Of a stretch of 64,000 nt of DNA, positions 32,363-40,500 are shown piece after piece (the stretch's first letter is position 1; each line of letters begins with the position of its first letter). Position numbers and translations under genes: made by a program. Source of the stretch: Saccharibacillus soli (lineage in GTDB: Bacteria; Bacillota; Bacilli; Paenibacillales; Paenibacillaceae); contig NIOB01000007.1 of NCBI GenBank assembly GCA_002189105.1, forward strand, positions 1-64,000, in the 5' to 3' direction. Under the pieces are notes generated by a model, which was given only the letters and a program-made list of their open reading frames with translations, searched no databases and was not told the DNA's origin.

Positions 32363-33568
32363 TTAATCTTTCGGGCCGTAGTTGCCATCCGAAGTATAGC
32401 GGTTGGACGCGTTCCAGAGCAGATATTCATCGACGCCCATGTCTGCCATGGCTTTGATCTGCGCATCAACTTCGGCTTTGCCATATTTGGCGTAATGACC
32501 GCTGCCCAGCCAACTTGCTGTAAAGTCCTGAATCCACGGACGGACGATTGGCCGCTGCGACTTGTCCTTGATCTCGTCGAGCTTCTTGAACGTATCGACC
32601 ATCGAGCCTTTGATTGTCTTGTACGGTTCTTTGTCGGGATCTTTGGCGCCGAACCATCCTGTCGAGTAGTGACTCGGGTAGACCATCGGGGCGATGACGT
32701 CCACGTTTTCCGAGATTTTGGTAAAGTCCTGACCGATGCCATCCGCAGCCGGTACGGATGCGGCGTAGCCGAAGATGTCTACCGAAACCCGAACCCCAAG
32801 CGGAGCGAGTTCCTTGCGTGCGTATTGGACAAACTCGGAGACCGCTTCGGTACGCGTCTTGTCGCCAAGCTTTTCATATTTCAACGTATCGGCACGTTTC
32901 TCGAATCCTTCCGCGAAACGAACATAGTCAAATTGAATTTCCTTGAATCCAAGCGCTGCGGCTTCTTTGGCGATCGCAACGTTGTAATCCCACACTTTTT
33001 TGCTGTATGGATTCACAAAAGCATCGCCGCCGCCGTTTTTCCAGACGCTTCCATTGGCATTGGTGAACGACAGTTCCGGATGTTTTTCAGCCAGCACGGT
33101 ATCTTTGAATACCACGATTCGGGCAATCGGATACACGTTATGCTTCTGAAGCTTGCCCATCAGATCCTTGATATTCGGAATGAATTTCTGGGAAGTGCCC
33201 ATTTTGAGCAGGTCCTGATTTTCGGTCTTGTACGTTATGTACCCCAGGTCATCCTTGATGTCGATTACCATCGAGTTGAGACCGGTATTGTCGAGCAGAT
33301 CAAGCAGTTGATTCATCCGGGAGCCGCCTGCGCTATAAGCTGTGACATAAATGCCTTTTACTTTCGGGGCATCCGGCTGTGGATCAATCTTGACTGGCGG
33401 GTTGTCCGCGTCAATAACCACGCTGTTCTTCTGGGCGGTGAGAGCGCTTAGGTTCCAAGCTGACTCGACCGCTGTGGTGATCGGATTGGCATTTGCTGCA
33501 GCAGGCTGTACGCTTTCCGGACTGGAAGTGCCTACTGTCAGAGCCAACAGGCTCCATAAGATGTTCAT
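32363..33568 (-). CDS. Secreted glycoside hydrolase-like DUF4015 protein
   Basis: This 401-residue protein begins with a short signal-like segment (NILWSLLALTVG) and a low-complexity linker, then a TIM-barrel domain. KVKGIYVTAYSAGGSRM near residues 69-85, INSMVIDIKDDLGYITY-like block near 97-112, KEIQFDYVRFAEG near 208-220 and VIAPMVYPSHYS near 292-303 define the putative glycoside hydrolase family DUF4015 (PF13200). Substrate is unknown; the setting at the cell surface suggests a wall or extracellular polysaccharide. Own terminator at 32251. Confidence 0.85.
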   Translation of the reverse strand: MNILWSLLALTVGTSSPESVQPAAANANPITTAVESAWNLSALTAQKNSVVIDADNPPVKIDPQPDAPKVKGIYVTAYSAGGSRMNQLLDLLDNTGLNSMVIDIKDDLGYITYKTENQDLLKMGTSQKFIPNIKDLMGKLQKHNVYPIARIVVFKDTVLAEKHPELSFTNANGSVWKNGGGDAFVNPYSKKVWDYNVAIAKEAAALGFKEIQFDYVRFAEGFEKRADTLKYEKLGDKTRTEAVSEFVQYARKELAPLGVRVSVDIFGYAASVPAADGIGQDFTKISENVDVIAPMVYPSHYSTGWFGAKDPDKEPYKTIKGSMVDTFKKLDEIKDKSQRPIVRPWIQDFTASWLGSGHYAKYGKAEVDAQIKAMADMGVDEYLLWNASNRYTSDGNYGPKD

Positions 33569-33895
33569 TTCATTCTCTCCCTTGTGTATGCGTGATTCTA
33601 GTCGGCTGATCTCTTTGGATCGAGAAGGGCCTTCAGGCCGAAAGGGCCGTTACCAGTATAGCGTTTTTTTGCCTCGACGAGGGAACAAATTTGTCACGAA
33701 TCCCTAATTATTCCGGTAAGTCGGCACACCCTGACCTTTTAACCGCAAGATGAGGGAACGAATCGCCAGGGGTCGGAACCGCCGGAGCCCAAGACATCGA
33801 GGAATCCGACAAATAGGTAGGGCCGCCCTTCCCCGTAGGAAAGGAGCGGCCTATAGATGAATCTTATGAAGAAGACCAAGCCTGAATCATGTGGA
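33569..33895. other. Intergenic region without a supported gene
   Basis: About 327 bases between the divergent DUF4015 start and a small minus-strand gene. It contains a hairpin (GGCCGC 33822-33827 with GCGGCC near 33846-33851) just after the small gene's stop, which may be its terminator although a T-run is lacking. No other element is recognised. Confidence 0.4.
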
Positions 33896-34090
33896 TCATT
33901 GCAGAACTTCCGGTGTCTGATGCTCCAGGATGCTGTGATGGATAATGTCGAGCGCATCTTCGGCTTCGAGAATACCCAGGCCGTCACGAAGGACGATGAC
34001 GGAATCAAGCTCCTGCTGCTTCAAGAACGAAAGCATGTCGGGGTACCATTTCATCACGATTTGCTCAAGTTTTACGGCTTCCATTTCCAT
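33896..34090 (-). CDS. Small hypothetical protein
   Basis: Start chosen at ATG 34090, 6 bases after AAAGGGTG (64 residues). It has MEMEAVKLEQIVMKWYPDML at the N-terminus and a hydrophobic, acidic helix (LDSVIVLRDGLGILEAEDAL). No family is recognised. The compact, predominantly helical make-up and good ribosome site support a real gene; low information content limits confidence. Confidence 0.6.
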   Translation of the reverse strand: MEMEAVKLEQIVMKWYPDMLSFLKQQELDSVIVLRDGLGILEAEDALDIIHHSILEHQTPEVLQ

Positions 34091-34290
34091 AGTCGTCACC
34101 CTTTCTTTTCCGGAATCGTGTGTCATTGTCTGACTCGAATACCTGAGAAAAGCTAACCATGCGCTGCCTATGAAGCTGAAGCGTGAAGCTTGTCAACCGG
34201 GACTCCGGGGAATCCCGGAAGCGGTACGGATTCATTATAGCACAGGATTTTACGGAATTCGATTTTACCTAATGAAAACAAAAAAAGCAC

Positions 34291-35118
34291 TCATAATGAG
34301 CGCTTGCGGAACGAACCCATGACGCCAACCGTCTCTACGATGTTCACGAACGCGCGGGGATCGGCTTCCTTGATGATCCGCCGCAGTTCGGCCAACTCAT
34401 AGCGAGTGGTGACCGTCATCAGCATATCTTTTTTCGTGTGGGAAAAAGCACCTTCAGCCGGAATCCGGGTCACGCCGCGTTCAATTTGCAGCAGTCGTTC
34501 CAGCATTTTCTCTGTATCATCCGTAATGATGAACAGCGTCACCTTCGTATGGCTGACATGGATCATATCGACGACCTTGCCTGTGATGTAGATGGACACC
34601 ATCGAGAGCAGTGCCAGATTCCAGTCTTCCTGTAGATAACCCATCGCCAGGATCACCAGGCCATTCAGGGCGACCAGCACATTGCCGACCGGAAAGTCCC
34701 GGTAGCGGGTGACAATCGAACCCAGAATGTCGAAGCCGCCGCTTGATCCGCCTACCCGGAAGGAGATGCCGGCGCCTACTCCGACCAGCACACCCCCAAA
34801 TACGGAGGAGAGAATGGCATCATTGGCAACCATGTGTTCAGGAACCAGCGTAACCAGCATGGTAACAGCAGCAACCGACACGATACTCAGCAGGATGAAG
34901 CGTCGTCCCAGCAGGAACCAGCCTGCGATCAGCATCGGTACATTGTAGACGAAATACAGAACGCCAATCGACAGGGGAGTAAAGTAACCGGTAAGCATCG
35001 ACAGACCGGATACCCCGCCGCTGAGCAGTTGATGGGGAATCAAAAACAGGTTGAAACCAGCCGCGATCAGCAGAGCGCCGACGACCGTTGTAATCACATG
35101 ACCCAGACGAATAAACAA
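34291..35118 (-). CDS. YitT family membrane protein (DUF161 + DUF2179)
   Basis: Start chosen at TTG 35118, about 8 bases after CAGGAG (275 residues). Five to six hydrophobic segments cover residues 5-190; IPHQLLSGGVSGLSML and FRVGGSSGGFDILGSIV are the YitT family repeats. The C-terminal cytosolic DUF2179 domain runs from about 210 to the end. These are widespread Bacilli membrane proteins of unknown transport role. It lies divergently from the helicase gene with a shared 400-base regulatory gap. Confidence 0.88.
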   Translation of the reverse strand: MFIRLGHVITTVVGALLIAAGFNLFLIPHQLLSGGVSGLSMLTGYFTPLSIGVLYFVYNVPMLIAGWFLLGRRFILLSIVSVAAVTMLVTLVPEHMVANDAILSSVFGGVLVGVGAGISFRVGGSSGGFDILGSIVTRYRDFPVGNVLVALNGLVILAMGYLQEDWNLALLSMVSIYITGKVVDMIHVSHTKVTLFIITDDTEKMLERLLQIERGVTRIPAEGAFSHTKKDMLMTVTTRYELAELRRIIKEADPRAFVNIVETVGVMGSFRKRSL

Positions 35119-35223
35119 GAAGACCACTCCTGAAAACAAAATGAGTTTCAAAAATAAATATGAAAAACGTGAAAAAATGTGACAAACCTTTGAAAGGTTT
35201 ACTGGCTTTTTGATAGTCGCTTA

Positions 35224-35232
35224 TGGTATAAT
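35224..35232 (+). promoter_or_regulatory. Extended -10 promoter candidate for cshA
   Basis: TGGTATAAT forms a TGN plus perfect TATAAT extended -10; the -35 region is weak. It predicts a 5' leader of about 285 bases before the helicase, long as is common for cold-induced helicase mRNAs. Confidence 0.5.
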
Positions 35233-35522
35233 GATTTAGATGTTCTTGAGTAGATCTTTCTCGTTTCCGTAACCGTCAGCGGCTGAACGGAAGAATCACG
35301 AGTAAAAGGTTAAACGGTATATAATAAGGCTTTGGCTTTTCGGCTTCGGCCCTTGAAAAGCTCCTCCCCTTTGTCCAAGCCAGGTGTTGAGGTACGGAGA
35401 ACTTGGCGCAGCAGCATATGAGGAACCCTTCGGTTATCGATCGGTTGCGGCTACTTAAGAATACAGAATCCGAAAGCGGCTTGTCCACCGATAAGTGGCG
35501 ATCCGCTCACAATAAAAGGAGC

Positions 35523-37121
35523 ATGAATCTATTGGCAAATTTTGTAGACTTCGATTTGGAACCAAAAGTACTGCAGGCAATCACGGAGATGGGCTTTGAA
35601 GAAGCAACTCCGATCCAGGCGCAGGCGATCCCGATCGCACTGACCGGAAGCGACATGATCGGACAAGCACAGACGGGTACAGGTAAAACAGCCGCGTTTG
35701 GTATTCCGATGATTAGCAAAATCGCCCGTGAAGAGGAGAAGATCTCGGCACTCGTTATGGCGCCTACACGCGAACTGGCGATTCAGGTTGCCGACGAGAT
35801 CGAAAAACTGGCTCGTTTCAAAGGCCTGCGTTCCCTGGCTATCTACGGCGGTCAAGACATCGTTCGTCAGATCCGCGCACTGAAGAGAAAACCGCAGATC
35901 ATCATCGGTACACCGGGACGTCTGCTTGACCACATCAACCGCAAGACGATCAAGCTGGACGATGTGCAAACGGTCGTACTGGACGAAGCGGATGAAATGC
36001 TGGACATGGGCTTCATGGACGACATTCAGTCGATCCTGAAACTGGTTCCGGAAGAGCGTCAAACGCTGCTGTTCTCGGCGACGATGCCGGCTAACATCAA
36101 ACGTCTGGCTGAACAGTTCCTGAAGAACCCGCAGCATGTATCCGTCATTCCTAAGCAAATCAGCGCACCGCTGATCGATCAGGCTTACATCGAAGTGCCT
36201 GAACGTCAGAAATTTGAAGCGTTGACTCGCCTGCTGGATATGGAATCGCCAGAACTGGCTATCCTGTTCGGACGCACCAAGCGTCGGGTTGACGAACTGG
36301 CTGAAGCGCTGCAAAAACGCGGCTACTCGGCAGACGGTCTGCACGGCGACCTGTCGCAGAACCAACGTGACGCCGTAATGCGCAAATTCCGCGACGGCAG
36401 CATCGAAGTGCTGGTTGCAACGGACGTAGCTGCACGCGGTCTCGACGTATCGGGCGTCTCCCACGTTATCAACTTCGACCTTCCGCAGGACCCGGAAAGC
36501 TATGTTCACCGGATCGGCCGTACAGGTCGTGCAGGTAAAGAAGGTAAAGCGTGGTCGTTCGTAACGCCGCGTGAGCTGGATCACCTGAACTTCATCGAGC
36601 GTGTAACACGTCACAAGATTGCACGCAAACCGCTGCCGACGATGAGCGAAGCGATCGAAGGCAAGCAGCGTATCCTGGCTGAGCGTCTGCTCGAAGTGGT
36701 ACAAGATGGTGAGCTGAACGAATACAAGGCGATTGCCATCCAGATGCTGGAGCAATACGATTCCGTCAACCTGCTGTCGGCAGCGATGAAGCTGATGACT
36801 GGCGAGAAAAAAGACGCGAAGGTCGAACTGACTCCGGAAGATCCGGTTCGCGTAAAACGTCGCAAGCCATCGGGCAGCTACGGCGGCGGACGTACAGGCG
36901 GCGGCTACAAAGGTGGTAGCGGCAGTGGTTATAAAGGCGGCTACAAAGGCGGAAGCGGTGGCGGACGCAGCGGCGGTTACCAAGGCAGCCGCAGTGGTTC
37001 GAGCTACGGCGGTGGCTACAAAGGCTCCAAAGAAGGCGGATACCAAGGTCGCAGCAAGTCCTCTTACCAAGGACAAGGCGGAGACCGTCCGGCTCCAAGA
37101 CGCGACAACAACGAAGGTTAA
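35523..37121 (+). CDS. cshA: DEAD-box ATP-dependent RNA helicase
   Basis: Start chosen at ATG 35523 with AAAAGGAGC upstream (532 residues). Motifs in order: Q motif ([11 protein letters not shown]), [12 protein letters not shown] (I), PTRELAIQ (Ia), [11 protein letters not shown] (II), SATMP (III), ARGLDVSGV (V) and [10 protein letters not shown] (VI). A dimerisation/CshA-like region follows, then a glycine-rich RGG/YKGG tail of about 70 residues from residue 455. CshA unwinds RNA in cold adaptation, ribosome assembly and the degradosome. The long leader suggests post-transcriptional control. Terminated at 37144. Confidence 0.94.
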   Translation: MNLLANFVDFDLEPKVLQAITEMGFEEATPIQAQAIPIALTGSDMIGQAQTGTGKTAAFGIPMISKIAREEEKISALVMAPTRELAIQVADEIEKLARFKGLRSLAIYGGQDIVRQIRALKRKPQIIIGTPGRLLDHINRKTIKLDDVQTVVLDEADEMLDMGFMDDIQSILKLVPEERQTLLFSATMPANIKRLAEQFLKNPQHVSVIPKQISAPLIDQAYIEVPERQKFEALTRLLDMESPELAILFGRTKRRVDELAEALQKRGYSADGLHGDLSQNQRDAVMRKFRDGSIEVLVATDVAARGLDVSGVSHVINFDLPQDPESYVHRIGRTGRAGKEGKAWSFVTPRELDHLNFIERVTRHKIARKPLPTMSEAIEGKQRILAERLLEVVQDGELNEYKAIAIQMLEQYDSVNLLSAAMKLMTGEKKDAKVELTPEDPVRVKRRKPSGSYGGGRTGGGYKGGSGSGYKGGYKGGSGGGRSGGYQGSRSGSSYGGGYKGSKEGGYQGRSKSSYQGQGGDRPAPRRDNNEG

Positions 37122-37143
37122 TATTCACTAGAGTGAATCCAGA

Positions 37144-37170
37144 GCGGCGCAGAGATGCGCCGCTTTTTTT
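37144..37170 (+). terminator. Rho-independent terminator of cshA
   Basis: GCGGCGC pairs with GCGCCGC around a 6-base loop, followed by seven T. Confidence 0.92.
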
Positions 37171-37349
37171 GTTTCCTGCTTACCTTTATAAGTTAGATAA
37201 GGGCCGCATAAGGGTTAAACGTTTCGCAAGCCTGTGCGTAAAGGGTGGTTTTTGCAGGAGGGAAACGTTATAATTAAATATCATAAGGCATAATATACGT
37301 TTCCGTGTGTCCGTGCGGTGATTATGCGATTTTCGAGGAGGAATACCTG

Positions 37350-38123
37350 TTGGAATTTAGGGGGCTTACAGGGGGCATCTATCGCCTGACGGAATGGATT
37401 ATGCGTCTGTCGGGAACGAATCTGCTCTGGGTGATCTGTTCGGTGCCGTTTTTATTCATCTTGTACATGCGGCTTGCGATCGATCCACAGTACGTGAACG
37501 AAGCGGTCACATTGAATTGGGCGCTGGGTATTCTGGCACCGGTTACATTATTTCCGGCTACATCTGCCATGTTTACGGTCACACGCAAATGGGTGATGGG
37601 GGAGCCGGACGTCAAGATTATCCGTACCTTTTTCAAAGGATACAAAGAGAATTACAAACAGAGTCTAGTCGGCGGTCTGTTCTACACCCTGCTGTTTGTG
37701 GTCATGTATGTCGATATTACCGTCTACATGGTGCAGTTCCGCAATATGCAGCTGTTTGGCATCCTGATGCTGATTCTGATGATTCTCCTGTTTGTATCGC
37801 TGTTTAATTTCTTCTCGATGGTGACCCACTATCATATGAAGATCGGCGGTATTCTCAAAAATGCGATCCTGCTGACCCTGCTGCGCCCATTCCGTGTATT
37901 CTCCACGCTGCTCGGTGCGATCGCCGTCATTTATATCTGCTTTACGTATATGCCGGTACTGATCGTCATCTTTGCCGGAAGCGTCATCGCCTGGTTTGCT
38001 TTCTTCAACTTCTACGCGACCTTCACCAAGATGCAGGAGCAGGCTAGAAAGCGTGAAGAAGCACAGAACGCCAGTGAAGAACCCGAGATGATCGAGCTGG
38101 GCAAAGAGAAGAAAGAGAAGTAA
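37350..38123 (+). CDS. YesL family (DUF624) membrane protein
   Basis: Start chosen at TTG 37350, 6-7 bases after GAGGAGGAA (257 residues); the longer frame from 37305 lacks a ribosome site. EFRGLTGGIYRLTEWIMRL is the DUF624 start, followed by about five hydrophobic segments and a charged, Glu/Lys-rich tail. The family is common in Paenibacillaceae, often beside carbohydrate transport genes, but stands alone here. Function unknown. Confidence 0.85.
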   Translation: MEFRGLTGGIYRLTEWIMRLSGTNLLWVICSVPFLFILYMRLAIDPQYVNEAVTLNWALGILAPVTLFPATSAMFTVTRKWVMGEPDVKIIRTFFKGYKENYKQSLVGGLFYTLLFVVMYVDITVYMVQFRNMQLFGILMLILMILLFVSLFNFFSMVTHYHMKIGGILKNAILLTLLRPFRVFSTLLGAIAVIYICFTYMPVLIVIFAGSVIAWFAFFNFYATFTKMQEQARKREEAQNASEEPEMIELGKEKKEK

Positions 38124-38164
38124 AAAGAAAAGTGAAAGTTCTTTAACAAAAGTCGCTGTCATAG

Positions 38165-38193
38165 TTTACATTGAAGGGCGTAAGCGCTATAAT
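38165..38193 (+). promoter_or_regulatory. Strong SigA-type promoter of an RNA unit
   Basis: TTTACA (38165-38170) and TATAAT (38188-38193) with a 17-base spacer. It precedes a region with no gene and a downstream terminator, so it most likely drives a non-coding RNA starting near 38200. Confidence 0.8.
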
Positions 38194-38199
38194 GACTCT

Positions 38200-38505
38200 A
38201 CATCCTGCGATGTACGTTTCGGTCTTTCGTTGTTTTGAACCAATGGATAAGTCTCGGGAGATCTACATTAGGCGCCGCGATGAAAAGCCCTGTCTATATG
38301 ACATGGGGACTTCAAAGCCCGTCTTGCGGTCACCCACCTGCGATAGCAGGTTCGAGACAATGTCACCGGACGGCAGAGCGGGATCTCTTTTTGCCTAGCG
38401 GGGAATGTTCCTGCCGGGCGTACATAAGCGACAGCGTTTGAATCCCAGAAGGGATAAGCGTCCTTGTACCGGGGTAGATCACTTCCGGAGCAGGGACGTT
38501 TTTGC
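38200..38505 (+). ncRNA. Structured non-coding RNA, 6S-like candidate
   Basis: Between the promoter and a terminator (CGTCC 38459-38463 with GGGACG 38493-38498, then five T) lies about 300 bases without a credible gene. It can fold as a long rod: ATGTACG (38210-38216) with CGTACAT (38419-38425), GAGATC (38258-38263) with GATCTC (38382-38387), CCGTC..CGGT with ACCGGACGG, and ACCTGC with GCAGGT at the tip, with a side hairpin CCCTGTC/GACATGGG. A rod with a large central bulge and a CCACCTGC..GCAGGTTC tip recalls 6S RNA, the RNA polymerase decoy, but I cannot confirm the family. SRP RNA, RNase P, tmRNA and the common riboswitches do not fit. Confidence 0.6.
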
Positions 38506-38595
38506 TGTGTTTTTCTTTTGTTCTGAATCGAACAATGATACACTAGGAAGTAAGAAACAGATAGTACGATGGGCAATGTTAAAGGAGGAAAGATC

Positions 38596-38988
38596 TTGTC
38601 GTTTAAACGTACATTGGTCGGGATTATTCGCAGTCAGGAAGGGACAAGTGACCGCGCGACCGACCCCAAGATGAAAACGAGATACTACAGCCTTTCCAGA
38701 GACAAAGCGTGGGAGGAAGTCAGCGCAACGCTGAAGAAGATCCCCGGTTATACCGTGCTGCACGAAGTGGCGGGTGTAGGCGAGATTACGCTGGAGAAAC
38801 GTACGAAGCTCGGACGGACCATGGATATTACCGTGTCGGTATTGGCGGTAGGCCCGGTCAAAAGCGCAGTGGATATTTATTCGGCTTCCCGTGGATCGCT
38901 GGGGGATTTGGGAGCCAATTACCGCACGATTCTGAGCTTGTTTGCGATTCTGGACAAGAAGCTGGCGTCGTATAAAACGACAGGTTAG
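38596..38988 (+). CDS. Conserved cytosolic protein, DUF1499-like
   Basis: Start chosen at TTG 38596 after AAAGGAGGAAAG (130 residues); an upstream in-frame ATG at 38569 has no ribosome site. SFKRTLVGIIRSQEGTSDRA and GEITLEKRTKLGRTMDITV, with the final SLGDLGANYRTIL, match a protein I recall as conserved in Paenibacillus and resembling DUF1499. No membrane segment. It may have its own promoter behind the RNA terminator. Function unknown. Confidence 0.75.
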   Translation: MSFKRTLVGIIRSQEGTSDRATDPKMKTRYYSLSRDKAWEEVSATLKKIPGYTVLHEVAGVGEITLEKRTKLGRTMDITVSVLAVGPVKSAVDIYSASRGSLGDLGANYRTILSLFAILDKKLASYKTTG

Positions 38989-39045
38989 TCCAAGAGCCCG
39001 TTTCGCTGGACGATCGGTGTTCTTCAGACTTTCAAGTTGATGTAA

Positions 39046-39092
39046 GCGTACTCGCTCTGTAGGTTTCCGTGCAGAGCGAGTGCGCTTTTTTG
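39046..39092 (+). terminator. Rho-independent terminator
   Basis: GCGTACTCGCTCTG pairs with CAGAGCGAGTGCGC (one mismatch), then six T. It ends the DUF1499-like transcript before the convergent tpx. Confidence 0.88.
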
Positions 39093-39115
39093 TTAGATTA
39101 CGTACACAAGCCGCT

Positions 39116-39634
39116 TTACAGCAGCGCTTTGACTGCGGCGATGGCCTGCTCGTAATCGGGATGGTTGCCCATCTCCTTCAGGTATTCCACGTAAGTAATG
39201 CGGTCATTTTCGTCCAGGACGAAGATCGCGCGCATATCCAGTTGAAGTTCATCAATGAGCACGCCATAAGCTTCACCGAAGCTGCGTCCCTTGTAATCGG
39301 ACAGGGTAACCACTTGATCGACACCTGCCGCTCCGCACCAGCGTGCCTGAGCAAATGGAAGATCCACGCTTACGGTGAGAATGACGACTTTGTCGCCTAG
39401 ATCAGCGGCTTCCGTATTAAAACGACGGGTCTGTGCATCGCATGTGCCCGTGTCGAGGGAAGGGACGACGCTGATAAGCTTGATCTTGCCTGCGAAATCT
39501 TTCAGGGAGGCTTCTTCAAGCAGATTGCGATTCAATTTGAAATCGGGTGCCTGATCGCCGACCTTGAGTTCGGGACCAATCAGGGTGATCGGATTGCCTT
39601 TGAATGTGGCAACGCCGGTTCTTGGTTGAGTCAT
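39116..39634 (-). CDS. tpx: Thiol peroxidase (2-Cys, Tpx)
   Basis: This 172-residue protein starts at ATG after [26 protein letters not shown] contains the peroxidatic cysteine near residue 63, and ARWCGAAG the resolving cysteine near 97, the Tpx spacing. It reduces hydrogen and alkyl peroxides with thioredoxin in the cytosol. Length and motifs are complete. Stands alone, facing the DUF1499-like gene. Confidence 0.96.
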   Translation of the reverse strand: MTQPRTGVATFKGNPITLIGPELKVGDQAPDFKLNRNLLEEASLKDFAGKIKLISVVPSLDTGTCDAQTRRFNTEAADLGDKVVILTVSVDLPFAQARWCGAAGVDQVVTLSDYKGRSFGEAYGVLIDELQLDMRAIFVLDENDRITYVEYLKEMGNHPDYEQAIAAVKALL

Positions 39635-39758
39635 GACGCATAACCTCCTTGGATGTTTCCGTGAAAAGTCGGGACGCTTGGATTTTCCCGTACGGTTTTA
39701 TTATAATATTGGTTAAGGATTGTTTGCAAAAAATAGAATAGCGGAAAAGAGGAAAATC

Positions 39759-40406
39759 ATGATTTTTGTAAGGTACGAAAAATGGAACCAGTACCTGAAG
39801 TTCTATCCGGTAACGGTCTTATTCGTTGTCATTAACGTGGTGATGTTTATCATTATGGCGCTGGACGGGACTTATCGTGCGGAGGCTTCTGGGGCTGCGC
39901 TGCTGAAATACGGGGCATTGTCCAATGTGGTGGGCTTCCCTGGCATTGGAGATGTGGAATCTCCATGGCGTTACCTGACTTCGATCTTCCTGCATGGAAG
40001 CTTTGAACATTTGCTGTTTAACTGTTTTGCGATTCTGGTATTCCTTCCGCCGCTGGAGCGGCTGCTGGGTCATATTCGTTATGCGGTGCTCTATCTGCTT
40101 AGTGGGGTCATCGCCAACCTTATCAGCATGGGGGCATATGAGCGGGCAGGCGAGATTTTTATCTCGGTAGGCGCTTCTGGCGCAATCTACGGAGGATACG
40201 GTGCGTTCTTATATCTGGCCTTGTTCCAGCGTCAGAAGATGGATAAAGCGTCCAGACAAACGATCTACATTCTGCTGGTAATGGGATTGATCTTCAGTTT
40301 TGCTACGCCTAATGTCAATATCTGGGCGCATCTAGGAGGGATTTTGGGTGGATTCTTCCTGTACGGTCTGATGATCCGCCTTCCGCTTGGTCGCAAGATT
40401 GGATAA
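39759..40406 (+). CDS. Rhomboid family intramembrane serine protease
   Basis: Start chosen at ATG 39759 (215 residues) with AGAGGA upstream. Six hydrophobic segments are visible. The catalytic serine is in SVGASGAIYGGYGAFL near residue 146, and the catalytic histidine in NIWAHLGGILGGF near 195-207. FEHLLFNCFAILVF holds the HxxxN oxyanion motif. Rhomboids cut single-pass membrane proteins inside the bilayer; the substrate here is unknown. Confidence 0.93.
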   Translation: MIFVRYEKWNQYLKFYPVTVLFVVINVVMFIIMALDGTYRAEASGAALLKYGALSNVVGFPGIGDVESPWRYLTSIFLHGSFEHLLFNCFAILVFLPPLERLLGHIRYAVLYLLSGVIANLISMGAYERAGEIFISVGASGAIYGGYGAFLYLALFQRQKMDKASRQTIYILLVMGLIFSFATPNVNIWAHLGGILGGFFLYGLMIRLPLGRKIG

Positions 40407-40450
40407 CGATTCTGTGTACAGCTGCATAGGCGCTTTGTCGCCCCATACAA

Positions 40451-40482
40451 AAGCGGATCTCTTGTGGAGATCCGCTTTTTTT
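40451..40482. terminator. Rho-independent terminator
   Basis: AAGCGGATCTC and GAGATCCGCTT form a perfect stem followed by T's; A's on the other side allow use by the convergent cyclase gene too. Confidence 0.88.
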
Positions 40483-40500
40483 CTTTTTAAAACCCAAGAA

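Noticed and set aside
35529-37076. 515-residue open frame opposite cshA
   Set aside because: Antisense shadow of a gene with all DEAD-box motifs.
38171-38441. Short open frames in the RNA unit
   Set aside because: They overlap each other, lack ribosome sites and cross the paired arms of the predicted RNA.
38200-38505. SRP RNA, RNase P RNA, tmRNA or a common riboswitch
   Set aside because: Their conserved cores (GGAAGCAGCC-type Alu signatures, RNase P CR regions, tRNA-like ends, T-box TGGNACCGCG, aptamer motifs) are not present.
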